From positions 1,860,001-1,924,000 of the forward strand of contig JASSKH010000026.1 in the NCBI GenBank assembly GCA_031763025.1: 64,000 bases of DNA, given 5' to 3'. Numbering within the stretch: position 1 is the stretch's first letter; every line of letters starts with the position of its first letter. Shown here piece by piece: positions 46,024 to 56,860 of the stretch. The stretch is from Macrocystis pyrifera (taxonomy: Eukaryota; Sar; Phaeophyceae; Laminariales; Laminariaceae). The position numbers were made by a program, and so were the translations under genes. The notes under the pieces are model-generated. The model made no database searches and was not told the DNA's origin. It was given only the letters and a program-made list of their open reading frames with translations.

Positions 46024-46140
46024 CTGTGTCGTAGTCTGTGACCACAGAGCTCGTATCTTTCTAGGGTGAAGAATCAGCACGGACACTGGGCTTGCTGGAT
46101 GTCGACGAGTAGAAGAACGGTTTAATGTGAAGAACACACA
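46024..46140. repeat. Dispersed repeat G, copy 1
   Basis: This matches 51,425-51,540 over about 115 bp (AGTCTGTGACCACAG, CGGACACTGGG and TTTAATGTGAAGA). It may be a remnant of a terminal repeat of an unrecognised element. Confidence 0.7.
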
Positions 46141-46675
46141 CACACACACTGCTGCTGTACACTTCTGCAATGTACAACAGGAGTAATAAAGACTGCTTTG
46201 TTTGGTGCTTTGCGTACCTGGCACAAAGTACGGCACGTATACGTACCACTGACGACCACAAGTGGGGCATCTTGTCTCTTCAGGTAGTCCGGGGTATTCA
46301 CTTGTTAGTTATTAATAGTCGTTGTTGTATTTTCAGACCCCAAGCAAGGTTGATGTTGATCCAGATCAGACTGACGCGAGAGACTTCAGACCCCAGAGCG
46401 ATTCGGCGTTTGGGAAGATCTTCGCCATAACTGATAATAACTTTCGATTGTCTTGTGTACCCCGGCTCTCAAAATGGAGTAGGTTTAGCAATCTGGGAGA
46501 AGGGATCTTTAGGGGTGTTTTTGACTTAAAAATTGAGTAGCGCGGTCTGCACTTCGGAATCGTCGTCTGCAATTCAGAAATTTCCTGGTTCGATGCAAAC
46601 GCGGCGCAGCCGCGTTTTATGGCCAGTTTGGGCCCGTTTTGGCTGCGGTCTGGGGTGTCGATCTGCTGTTGTTGT

Positions 46676-46775
46676 TTCAGTGCGCGAAATGGTACTGGCC
46701 GAAATCAATTGGAAATCGAGCCATATTATCGTCTCGTCGACCCTGGTAGCATCCAGGGGAGTCACTGACTAGTAG
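46676..46775. repeat. Dispersed repeat F, copy 2
   Basis: This is the partner of 41,725-41,832 with a short internal indel. It abuts the first SINE. Confidence 0.75.
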
Positions 46776-46779
46776 ATCT

Positions 46780-47095
46780 GCCGGCGTCCCCGGTGGCTTG
46801 GTAGGTGGTCCGCGAGCCTGTCAAGATCAATTTCGTGAGTTCGAGTCTCACCGAGTGCATGCTCATGCATAGGGACTTTTTCTTGCATAAAATTGATTAG
46901 CGGAAAGCGCGAGAGCGTGAGTTAGCTGTACATTCGATGAAAATCGACGAGCAGTGGGAATGCTGAACCCTATGCGCGATAAAAATTAAAGGCACGTACC
47001 GGGGGGGAGAAGGGACGACACCTGTGACCACGGCTTGTCCAGAAGATCGTCGAGGGTAAAACCTCCTACGAGTGGGCTGGAAAGTAAAAGTGATG

Positions 47096-47132
<37 letters not shown>
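46780..47132 (+). mobile_element. tRNA-derived SINE, full-length copy 1
   Basis: The head has the A-box-like TGGCTTGGTAGG and the B-box-like AGTTCGAGTCT at tRNA spacing. A body of about 240 bp follows (GAGAGCGTGAGTTAGCTG, ATGAAAATCGACGAGCAG, CCACGGCTTGTCCAGAAG). It ends in a pure A tail of 34 bases. These are the defining parts of a SINE transcribed by RNA polymerase III and retroposed by a LINE. Confidence 0.9.
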
Positions 47133-47134
<2 letters not shown>

Positions 47135-47290
47135 TCAACTATATAATCAGTCGAACTCACAGCTGACGTATTTCAAAATTCTGAATTTATAAAAACAAAA
47201 ATAAATACCTGGTAATTTTAAAAAGTTTGAAATTCGTCAGCTGTGAGTTCGACTGATTAAATAGTTGATACTCAACTTTGCAAGCTGCGT
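47133..47290. repeat. Repeat family C, inverted copy pair
   Basis: The block around CAGTCGAACTCACAGCTGAC (about 47,152) is mirrored at about 47,230-47,262, followed by GTTGATACTCAACTTTGC. This makes a palindromic, MITE-like structure between SINE copies 1 and 2. Confidence 0.75.
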
Positions 47291-47392
47291 AATACGCTTC
47301 GTCTATATTCCATTTGTACAGAATTTTACAAGTATGAGTATTGTGATAAATCGAGCGCGCGTATTCTTATTATGCTTATAATCCGGTTCAAG

Positions 47393-47723
47393 CCTGCGTC
47401 CCCGGTGGCTTGGTATAGGTGGTCCGCGTGCCTATCAAGATCAATTTCGTGGGTTCAAGTCTCACCGAGTGCATGCTCGTAGGAGATTGATTAGGGGAAA
47501 GGGCGAGAGAGAGCGTGAGTTAGCTGTACAGTCGATGAAAATCGACGAGCAGTGGGAATGCTGAACCCTATGCGCGATAAAAAATAAAGACACGCGTATA
47601 CCGGGGGGGAGAAGGGAAGACACCTGTGACCACGGCTTGTCCAGAAGGTCGTCGAGGGTAAAAAAACCTCTTACGAAGTAGGCTGGAAAGTGAAAGTGCT
47701 GAGTAAAAAAAAACAACAAAAAA
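47393..47723 (+). mobile_element. tRNA-derived SINE, full-length copy 2
   Basis: It has the same architecture as copy 1, with B-box-like GGTTCAAGTCT and an A-rich tail interrupted by C (AAACAACAAAAAA). Copy 3 starts directly at its tail. Confidence 0.9.
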
Positions 47724-48055
47724 GGCCGGCGTCCCCAGTGGCTTGATACGGTGGTCCGCGTGCCTATCAAGATCAATTTCGTGGGTTCAAGTCTCACCCA
47801 GTGCATGCTCGTAGGGATTTTTTCTTGCATAAAAATTGATTACATTAGCCGAAAGGGCGAGAGCGTGAGTTAGCTACATTCGATGAAAATCGACGAGCAG
47901 TGGGAATGCTAAACCCTATGCGCGACAAAAAGATAAAGGCACGTACCGGGGGGGAGAAGGGACGGCACCTGTGACCACGGCTTGTCCAGAAGATCGCTGA
48001 GGGTAAAACCTCCTATTAATACGAGTTAGGCTGGAAAGTAAAAGTGGTATTTTAG

Positions 48056-48073
<18 letters not shown>
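47724..48073 (+). mobile_element. tRNA-derived SINE, full-length copy 3
   Basis: It is head-to-tail with copy 2. The B-box-like GGTTCAAGTCT lies at 47,784-47,794. The tail of about 18 A runs into an AT dinucleotide stretch (to about 48,092). Copies 1-3 differ from each other by roughly 5-10 percent. Confidence 0.9.
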
Positions 48074-48089
<16 letters not shown>

Positions 48090-48095
48090 TATCCG

Positions 48096-48335
48096 ACCAT
48101 GATGTATGTATTGTAGCGTTGTTCCAAAAAAGACTGAAGGAACAGAAAGTAAGTGATGAGCTCTCCACAACAAAAGCGCAGCAGTATCATGCGACCAATC
48201 AAAACCGATGTGACGCACATAAAGAAGATTACCACAACCAACACCCCTCCGTCTCATCCACCACAAAACGATCATTCCCCTCCTCAAGCACTCCCTAAGA
48301 CAAGCATTTACCAAAAATCCGCTGTCCATCAACAA
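48096..48335. repeat. Dispersed repeat E, copy 2
   Basis: This is the partner of 3,815-4,030. It follows the AT stretch behind SINE copy 3. Confidence 0.65.
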
Positions 48336-49471
48336 AATGTTTGGTTTATAATCACTACGCGCATGTTTCGGCGAGCAGAAGGCCGTGCGGTGTTCCTGGT
48401 ATACACTGCTATCGGTAGTACCTAGAAGAGAGTCGTTGCCGTCTTCCTCTCTGCAGTTCTTCTACCTCCTCCAACCCCTCCCCCCCACATTAATTTCAGA
48501 GTTCATTTCCACCTCCTCTCAAAAACTCAGAAAAGGGGGAGAACGCATGCTGGATATTATCTTTAATTCTGCCCCCACGTGTGTGTGTCGCGGCTCATGT
48601 ATCCTGCCTCCTGTGTGGCCTGTGTCCTGTGACTGGGCCGTGATGTACGACCAAACGTCGACGAAACAAAAGTAGGGCACATACATACATATGTAGCGTT
48701 GGTACATAACGTGGGTACATACACAACGGACGCATATACGAGTACACACATACATATATATTATGTCTGATAGCGTGTGCCAAACTACATCAATACAACA
48801 GGTATAATACTTACTATAATACCAGGTATCGTACTTATTATCTACCAGTACTATATATGAAAATCGACGACCACACCGGGAATGCTTAACCCGCTGCCTC
48901 GCGCTGCCAGTTAAAAGATAACAAAATCAAGGCGTCAACGCGCGTCAACCGGGGGGGGGGGGGGGAAGAGTGGACAACCGTGCGAGACCAGCTTTCTCCC
49001 GCCCTCGCCCCGAAAGCAGTCGCCCCTGCTAGGCACTAACATTATTGATTGAGAGTCCACGTAAAAGTAAGTATTAATAGTACAAGGCGCTTCGCTCCGC
49101 GGGCGGTCTATACGCCGCGCCGCTACGCTCGCTCAGGAAGGAAAAGTACATCAAATTATGCGAAGCGGACAGAAGTCCATGATTGAACATTGTTCTTTCA
49201 TGACTGTAGTTGCAAACTGGCGACTCTTGATAATGCCAAGAGTCCCGCCGCCATGCTTCAGGAGAAAACAGCTCGGGCGCCACATACGCTTCGCGTCGCG
49301 GGCGGTTTTCCGCTACTCTCGCTCACATGTCGTACGTACGTACATACCCCAGGTAGGATACTTATTTTATTCTTTCGATATGCTCTGTGTCTGTACTCGT
49401 ATGTACGAAAGATAGAGCACAGCACGGCACAGCAACACAGCAAAAACAATGAAAATGAAACCGAAATTTTC
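48336..49471. other. Intergenic stretch, no gene
   Basis: Apart from the decayed SINE body, only short frames and ACATACATA-type simple sequence are seen. Confidence 0.4.
48857..49020 (+). mobile_element. Probable decayed SINE body
   Basis: GAAAATCGACGACC, GGGAATGCTTAACCC, a run of G and GTGCGAGACCAGCTT echo the order of blocks in the SINE body. Identity is low and the head is missing. Confidence 0.4.
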
Positions 49472-50376
49472 CAGGGATTTTCGCGAGTCATGACCCGACC
49501 CGCGGGTCGCGTCACAGGGTGTTTAAAATGTCACGGGTCGGGTCGGGTCGGGTCGGGTCGGGTCAAGAAGTGTTCAAAATCGCACGGGTCGGGTCGGGTC
49601 GGGTCAAGAGGTTTTCAAATCTCACGGGTCGGGTCGGGTCGGGTCAAGAGTTTTTCAAATCTCACGGATCGGGTCGGGTCGGGTCAAAAGGTGATGAAAA
49701 GCTCACGGGGCGGGTCAGGTCATGACCCGCGAGAAACGGGTCACTCGCGGGTCGGGCCAGCGTGACCCGCGAGTTCTTTTCTGCTGATCCGCCGGTCGGA
49801 CCCGCGCATCCGGCCGGCGGATCCGACACTTGAAACACTTCCCGCTCTCTTACCCAAAGGCTTCTGTCGTACAAATACTCAATAATACTCCTTTGGTATA
49901 TTATTCAAACATTAACACACCGCCAAATCTATATCCGCATGCCCGCATCCATCCATACCCACTCCAGCCAAGCCGCACATCGCTGCTGGACACAAAAATG
50001 AATATTAAGTTGTTTTTGAAGTGTCGACCCTCGGGCCGGATCCGCAGGTCGGACCTGCGGGTCAAGATAAATAGTCTCGCGGGTCAAGGTGACCCGACCC
50101 GCATGAAACCCGTGTCTCACGGGTCCATCCGAAGGTGACGGGTCGGGTCGGTTCGGGTCAGGAGGTTGTGAAATCTCGCGGGTCGGGTCGGGTCAGGATA
50201 TTTTCAAATCTCACGGGTCGGGTCGGGTCGGGTCAACAACTTTTTAAATCTCGCGGGTCGGGTCGGGTCGGGTCGGGTCGGGTCGGGTCAAGAGGCTTTC
50301 AAAATCTCGCGGGTCGGGTCGGGTCAGCTGACCCGACCCGACCCGTGAGATTTGACCTGACCCGCGAAAAGCCCTG
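49472..50376. mobile_element. Non-autonomous hAT element with GGGTC arrays
   Basis: The left end is CAGGGATTTTCGCGAGTCA. The right end in reverse complement is CAGGGCTTTTCGCGGGTCA. The flanking 8-mers AAATTTTC and AAAGTTTC (49,464-49,471 and 50,377-50,384) differ at one base, as expected for an ageing 8-bp target duplication. The 905-bp interior has no transposase. It is dominated by (CGGGT)n pentamer arrays, built into a 40-50 bp minisatellite of the form CACGGGTCGGGTCGGGTCAA. The arrays run in opposite directions near the ends. Confidence 0.85.
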
Positions 50377-50717
50377 AAAGTTTCTGAAAGAAAAAAATCC
50401 CCGTCCCCTTTAATTTACTACCTGACTGGAACACCTTACACCAGTCAAAAAGAAAAAATGAAAAAAAGAAAAAATCAAACAGCAGAGCTTCTCTCTCAGC
50501 CTCGTACGCCGCCCGCCTCTCTCGCGACCATCTCGCCACCGATTCGATCCGGGAAAAGCTTTCCTCCCTCTCTTCCACAGTGAACCCCGCCGCCCGCCTC
50601 GCGTGAAGCTCGGTGCTCACCGTAGACCTCGTTCGCCAGCTCGACAATGTTGGTGCTCAAACTGGGTTTAATTTTCAGCCCGGTGGCAAAAATAAGCATC
50701 TCTTGAATATTATATTA
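50377..50717. other. Stretch between hAT element and LINE fragment
   Basis: Open minus-strand frames exist but none is long or domain-like. A 41-bp candidate exon was considered and set aside. Confidence 0.4.
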
Positions 50718-51077
50718 CAATGAGCGGCTGACCCGCCGGGTGATGTTTGGGACGATGGCTGGTGGGGAGAATCCAGGACTAGGCCGACCGGAAAGACCTG
50801 GACCCAATGCCTAGCAGACGACCTCAGGGTTTTTCAAGCCACCGAGGGGTACACGGAAAGCTCCCCTCTGCTGTTCGGAGTAGAAACGGTGTTATGGCCG
50901 AGGGCGGCTAAGAAGAGCAGGAAGTGGTACCGGGGGGTCGTCGACGCGGCGGACTGTTTCATGGCGAGGTGGCACAGGGACGAGGAACAGAGGAGCCGGC
51001 TACGCCACGCAGCTGAGGACGCCAAGAACGGCGACAACGGGAGGGAGGGAGGGAGGGGGGAAGGGCAGCCGTACTGA
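50718..51077 (+). pseudogene. LINE (non-LTR retrotransposon) 3' end of the reverse-transcriptase ORF
   Basis: Two overlapping frames give the tail of a LINE ORF2. RRVMFGTMAGGENPGLGRPE is followed in the next frame by KTWTQCLADDLRVF, then LLFGVETVLWPRAAKKSRKW and FMARWHRDEE, ending at a stop at 51,075-51,077. The TW..CL.DDL and W..AA..S..WY pattern is typical of the region after the RT domain in many LINEs. The frame change near 50,800 shows the copy is dead. It is 5'-truncated, as most LINE copies are. No poly(A) tail is evident directly after it. The family could be the retroposition partner of the SINE, but no shared 3' end was found. Confidence 0.6.
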
Positions 51078-52022
51078 TACAGCTGTCGACGAATGCAGAA
51101 ACGAAATGATAGATCGGGTGGCTAGGTATCGGTTCGACTAGCTCTTATAGACTGTTGCCATTAGCTCCCTCTCTTTCGTGTCGCTTCGCCCGCGCAATAG
51201 ATATCTGTTCTTCCTGAGTACGTATGCTGTGCGTCTGGCAGCCTTTCTGAAGTCCTTGCGTCGTTTGTATCCTGTTTTCATTTCAATATTTTTATTTTTT
51301 ATTGTCTTTTTGCTCTTATTTTTTTTTGTCCTGCTTGTGTTGTTGTGTTCTCGTACCTGGTACGCTGACATTTCACTTGCTTGACACTTGAATTTGCGAT
51401 TATTTTATTATTTTTGGTCTTCCTCTGTCTCACAGTCTGTGACCACGGAATCAGTATCTCTCTAGGATAAGGAATCAGGACGGACACTGGGTGTACTGAT
51501 GAAGCTGGGTAGAAAGGACGATTTAATGTGAAGACAACAACAACAACAACGATCCCGAACAACCTTTAAATACTCGTACGTACTCTATCAAAAATCACAA
51601 ATGGTGGCCAGACAGAGCCTATTGATGCATTCCTAGTGTCTCGAGGCACACGCGACGCCTAGGCACGAAAGCGGAGACCGCGCTCCTTGCAACTCCCCTC
51701 TACCCGCCAGCACCCGCTGACACCCGCGACAGTGCCAGGTTCGCCCGCGGCGCCGTGCTCGGAGTACACGCACGCACACGAAACGAAAGAAGAAAAAAGG
51801 AAAGAAGGACTGAAAGTACGAAAAGAAATGGAGAAAACAAAGACCTACTGGAAAGGTCCGGCAAGTAATAAAAGGAGACGATTTCCAAGTGGGAGCTCTG
51901 AGAGGCCAGGGATGTACCAACCGAGCACGCTCAGAGAGTGAGATATAAGTAAGTAGTTCTATAGATAGGCACATGCAAGCACTTTATTTCCGTGGAAGGA
52001 AAAGTGCCAACTACAACAACAA
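51078..52022. other. Intergenic stretch with repeat G
   Basis: It contains T-rich sequence (51,280-51,335) and repeat G copy 2. Low-complexity frames near 51,633-51,974 are not convincing genes. Confidence 0.4.
51425..51540. repeat. Dispersed repeat G, copy 2
   Basis: This is the partner of 46,024-46,140 and is followed by an (AAC)n run. Confidence 0.7.
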
Positions 52023-52140
52023 TATGGCAGAGAAGCGTATGAGAGATACTACTGATTTACGGAAGGATATTCGGTTTATATAGGAACGGCATATACGTTA
52101 CGCTATATTGTCGGAAGGCAGGCATAATAATAATATAACA
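52023..52140. repeat. Dispersed repeat D, partial copy
   Basis: It matches the second half of the copy at 34,436-34,597 (GAGAGATACTACTGATTTAC, GGAACGGCATATACG). Confidence 0.75.
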
Positions 52141-52474
52141 TCAATAAACTTTGTGCGTAATTTCTAATTTTCACTTAATATTACAAAATATCATCCAACC
52201 CTCCCGCTGTATCAAGAGGGGGGGGGGGACGAGAGGGTACATATGAAATACCTGAAAAGCTGCCCCCCCACTCTGTCCGGGCAGGATATCGATGAGTAAT
52301 AAACATTGTCGATCCTGATGATCATGGTTGACGTGGCACATTCCCCTCCGCCGGCAGCTCACAATGAACAAGAAAAATGCAATTGTATAACTACAATATA
52401 ATGAATGGAGTCATCTCATCATCATGCCGTTACATGCGACGGAAAGGGGGTGCCCACACATGGTAATATTGTCT

Positions 52475-53269
52475 TATTAAGATCAAGGTCGGGACACTTG
52501 TATCCCTGAACAGGTTTGCCTGTTAAGTCGGTGCTCGTTGGCACTCACGTGTGTTGTTTGGTTAGAGGTAGAAGAAGAGCAGCTTTATATTCCTTTCGTG
52601 CACGCGGAGACTGAGCCGAGCTCGTGCCTCGCTGGGAAAACCCTTAGTTTTCCATTTACGATACGCCTCCCGAGTACTACAAATACGACCCCAATACCTG
52701 AACCCAGGTAATTACCGGGTTTTCAGCCTCATTTAAGGCAGTATCATGACACTAGCCCACTCTGATTAGCCGTATATGCAGAATTATGGAAAATTCATGG
52801 AAACCCCGATTCCACGAACTAAAACATGAGTCGAAGATGCGGCGCCTCAAAACCCACTCCCACGCCTTTGAACGGTGAGGCAACGAAGCCGACAAGGTAC
52901 GGCAAAAAAGTAAGAAAGAAAGGAAGGCTTAGCCCTAAGGGGCAGGAATAAATCGTCACGAAAGCCATCGCCATACCACCCGCAACGGGGGGGGGGCGAG
53001 GAAGTTGCATGGAAAAGCAAAAAATGAACACCAAAAACGAGAAGAAAAATAACACGGGAGACGCGAAGAACCACCTAAACCCAGCCCATAACTCTGGAAA
53101 CGCGTCCTGTGCCACAAATGAGTGACCCGATTATCCAGGCCAGCCCCGACACTGAACGGGGGGGTAGACAGGACAAAATACGCAAAAGCCATCCCCAACC
53201 CAACCCAAGAAAAAACAAACCAGAAGTAATTACCGGGCTTTCAGCCTCGTTCAAGGCAGTATCATAGCA
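52475..53269 (-). mobile_element. LTR-element remnant, same family as 42.3 kb
   Basis: On the minus strand a full LTR (52,751-52,475, starting TGTCATGATACTGCC) follows an interior segment related to 43.7-44.2 kb, and a second LTR start lies at 53,269. LTR identity to the 42.3 kb copy is clearly lower than within that copy, so this is an older insertion. It is broken. Confidence 0.85.
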
Positions 53270-53452
53270 GTCTCCCCTGCAATAACCTGAGGAGGCCCAT
53301 CTACTTGATACAAGGATTACCCTGGGCTGTGTAGTCGAACGATATTTTACCCAGCTGTAGCTCATTAGGTAAACACCTTCACATTTGGCGTCATACTCGT
53401 ACTCGTAGGCTTCATGATACACCCAACTCCATCTACTGCCTGCTGCTAAGGT
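53270..53452. other. Short stretch between two LTR-element bodies
   Basis: A minus-strand open segment with Tyr-rich residues (HEAYEYEYDAKCEGVYLMSY) spans it. It has no family match I know, and its boundaries coincide with element edges. Possibly a displaced host exon, possibly chance. Confidence 0.2.
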
Positions 53453-56349
53453 CTTGGGGATTCGGCCGGTCCGGACGACAGCTTCCGCCGGGGCTCGGGC
53501 GGGGAAACTGGTGGCAGTTCGTCTCTGCGCAACGGGGCTGGACGGCGAAGAAACCGGGGGAAGGGGAAGGAGCGATCGGGTGACGGCCGGTACGGCCCAC
53601 GGGGCAACTCTGGTCGAGTTACTTCCCCCAGCTCTTCCTCGGACGGCGACACCAGAGCCCCCGTTCCAGCGAAGCACGCAATCAGCAAGAGGCAAGTGAT
53701 CCCCTCGCTGACTGAGGTTGCTTCTTCCGCCGCGCGTCTTGGTCGTTTGACCATGCTCGATGACCGTGCCATGCCTGTGTCATCTAACCTTGCTCGCGAC
53801 CGAACTCGATCGACTCCGCCGCCGCCACCGCCGCAAAACAGCACACTGCCGACGTCCAACGGGCGTACAAACGCCTGGGATTGAAGGATATTTCGCGCAT
53901 TTCTGTCTTGCCTTTCCCCTCCTCGATCGACCCTTGCGAGGCCGCGCAGCAACTCACGCGTTCGGTCAAGGCCTCCGCCTCTGATATTCTCATGATGTGC
54001 AACGATGGCAGCCATGAAGGCCTTAGTTCTACTAACTGGATCCCCGGTTGGGAGTACCCTCTCAAGAAATCCTTCGCGCGCGCCATCACGCCTGACAAGC
54101 CTACGACCGCCCCTCTCACTACCTTGATGGATGGTTTTTTTAGACAGGTGTCGCGCGCCCTCGCAGCAGGATCGACGGGACCGGAGGCGTTCACGCTCCT
54201 CCTGAGGTTGCTGAGCAACCACTTCGACCGCACCAACACGGGGGCCAGCTACACCAAGTTGCATAATTTTGGCGTGGCTAACGGGACCCCTTTTTGCGAT
54301 TTTAGTCGTGCATGGCGAGGGGTGGTGTCCGCAGCGACGGGGACTGAGCGTGTTTTGGCACCGGGGGTGGAAGTAGTTCGGATGGCAGTGAACGAGCAGT
54401 ACCTTAGCTTGATGCCCACGCTGTACCCGGGAGTTTTGGCTACGGTATCGAGGCCGTTCGGCACTTTGGACGCCATGTGGTTAGCTTTCGAGACTCTAGC
54501 GAATAAAAAGACACCTGCCGTCAACGGCGAAAAATATTTTTCTTTGCCTGCTTCTTCAACGGGTGCGCGGTCATCCGCCCCGTCGGGCCCCGGCCCGCCA
54601 ATATTGGTCGCGGCCAGGGGCGGACGTTTCCCCAGTCGCCTTCTTGGCAGACGAGATCGCGCAATAATCCGCTTGTGATGAATGTCCACAAATCCATCCC
54701 TGACTGCCTCGACCCGTGGCTTGACACCTCTTCCAACTGCTGGCCCCTTGAAGAACACCACTATACCGAAGTTCACGCCGTTTGCATGTCCATCCACACC
54801 GAGGACCCTCCCCTTTGGAGCGGCCTACTTTCATCGTCCGCTCGCGCAGCCGCCCTCAGCGAAAACCGAGGACGCTATTTAAACTGTCACGAAGACACAC
54901 ACTCTCTTCGACAGTGTAGACACCCCTTCTTAAACCTTAGTGGTATCTTGAACCCCGACCTCGGAACGCTCGGCGACGACGGCGAGGCGTTCCGTCGTTG
55001 GCAAGAACGCATGATCAGACACCGCCGCGAGAACAATTCAAGACCGAACAAACACAACCAGAAGAAACACAGGCGTCGTCCCGGCCACTCGCGTGGGCAA
55101 CATCACGGTCAGGGTCAGCAAAACAGACAAGGTGACGGCTACAACACACACGCGGCACGAGGACACCCGCAGTCTCACTCCGATCATCATGGTGGTGGTT
55201 CGACCGCCCCTGCTTCTTCCGCCCCGGCTCCCATCTCGGGGGTTCGCTACGGTGCCTCGCATACCTCGGGCGGAAACCCGAATGGACGCCAGACAGGTAC
55301 CTTCCGCGCCGGTAACTGACAGGTCGACGGCGGTTCGGCTCCTCCTGCCCGCCCGCCGCCAGCATTGTCGGGAGAAAAAACCTTGATTTCACAAGATGCT
55401 CGCGTCCCAGGCTCGCTCAGTACTCCGCTCCCCCCCCGCGCGTTACTCCGTACTTCGGACCGACGCAGCGACTCAGCTCCACTGCTTTCTCCGGGGAGCC
55501 CCAGGGCGCCTCCCCCGACGTCGGGAGCCCGCGCCTCAAACGCCGCTCCCCTCAACATGGGCACGAGAGCAGGCGCGATAAACGCCTCTCTCCCAAACCA
55601 CGCACCGCGCAACACGACGGGTGTCGCGCCGTCGCGTCGTTTTTTTCAGCGAGGGTGTCCCCCTCCTACACCTCCCGACCATGCGGTGGCGGTCGGTTTG
55701 AGGTGCGGGAAGGCAAACACCGAAACCCCGAGATCTCGGTTGAAGCTCGACTCGGCGTTTCCTCGCAATAACGGTGGCCGCTCCACCCTGTTTCCTATTG
55801 AGGAAGGGTCGACAAGATTAGCTACCTCGTCCCCCTTCCCCACCAGGTCTACAGGACGGAAGCCCTCTCCGGTGGACCCTTTGTTGCCCCCCACCCGAGC
55901 ACCGTTCTTGAAGACGTCTACAGGGTCTGCAGGCCCTCTTTCGTCCTCGCGCACGCCACTCCACGTGCGCAGCGCTCCTTCGGCTCCAGTGGAACAGGAA
56001 AAACCTGGCACTGTCCGTCGAGCCAGTGGTGACTCCACGGCCTCCGGTCAGATCAACCGGACAGCATACCCGTTAAATTCGGAAGAATCGCAGCTCTCGT
56101 CAAGCAGAACGGGCTCAGAGCCTCCTGCCCCCTTTGGTCCAGGACAGAGATCATCGGGCGCAGCAAGAGAACCTTCTGGCGATTTTTTGCCTACGGGCAA
56201 TGGTGACACAGAGCCAGTATACGTGGAACCGAACTCGTCTCGTGCACCAGGGGCTCAGTGTTCTCAGAGAAGCACACTCCCCCCCCGACACGCCGCAACT
56301 GCGGCCACCGACGACTCGGCACCGTCAGTCTTTGACCCTACTCTCGAGT

Positions 56350-56860
56350 ATACAACGGAGCGGGTGGTACTGTTCTGGCATCCCCCCTCTTATTTTTCGC
56401 AGTGGTCCCCCTCGTGTTTTGTCATCGACGATGCGCCATATTCCTGCGCGGAGCAGTATATGATGGCTGAAAAGGCTCGCCTTCTCCAGGATCACGGCAC
56501 AGCGGAGCGGATTGTGGCCTCGCCAGACCCACGCGAGCACAAACGCCTTGGTCGAGGCGCGCATAACTTCGACTGCGCTATCTGGGACCGTGTTCGGGAA
56601 GACGCCGTCCTTGCTGGTAATTTTGCCAAATTCTCGCAGAACCCGGTCATGAAGCAGCACCTATTGAGCACTGGCACCAAATTTTGGCTGAAGCCAGCCC
56701 TTTTGATGCCGTGTGGGGCTTCGGTCTGCGGGCAGACGACCCCGAAGCTCACGACCCCTCTCGGTGGCATGGAAAAAAATTGCTCGGTAAAGTTCTTTCC
56801 GCCGTTCGCGACGCCCTCCGATCAAGTAGGCCGGGTTGGCACACCCCGCCTCTCTCATCA
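56350..56860 (+). other. NADAR (YbiA-like) domain part of the Ty3 element
   Basis: The segment shows the family order: FSQWSPSCF near the start, CAEQYMMAEKA (the EQY...KA signature), LGR in the middle, FAKFSQNP, and near the end SPFDAVWGFGL and LLGKVL. NADAR proteins act on NAD- or ADP-ribose-linked substrates. Bacterial YbiA cleaves N-glycosidic bonds of riboflavin intermediates, and other NADARs remove ADP-ribose from guanine. Here it lies between the gag and protease parts of a retroelement. Activity is not claimed for this fossil copy. Confidence 0.75.

Noticed and set aside
46780-46860. SINE heads considered as genuine tRNA genes
   Set aside because: Acceptor and anticodon arms do not pair well, and the sequence continues into a conserved body with an A tail.
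49519-49765. Gly-Ser-Gly-Arg-Val repeat proteins in the 49.5-50.4 kb region
   Set aside because: These are translations of the CGGGT pentamer array inside a hAT element, not a gene.
50621-50661. 41-bp candidate exon on the minus strand (encoding STNIVELANEVYG) with AG and GTGAGC borders
   Set aside because: Too short to judge alone, with no phase-matched neighbour exon within several kilobases.
51490-51525. CTGATGA followed by GAAA in repeat G, considered as a hammerhead ribozyme core
   Set aside because: No stem II can form between the two words, and the other copy at 46,024-46,140 lacks CTGATGA.
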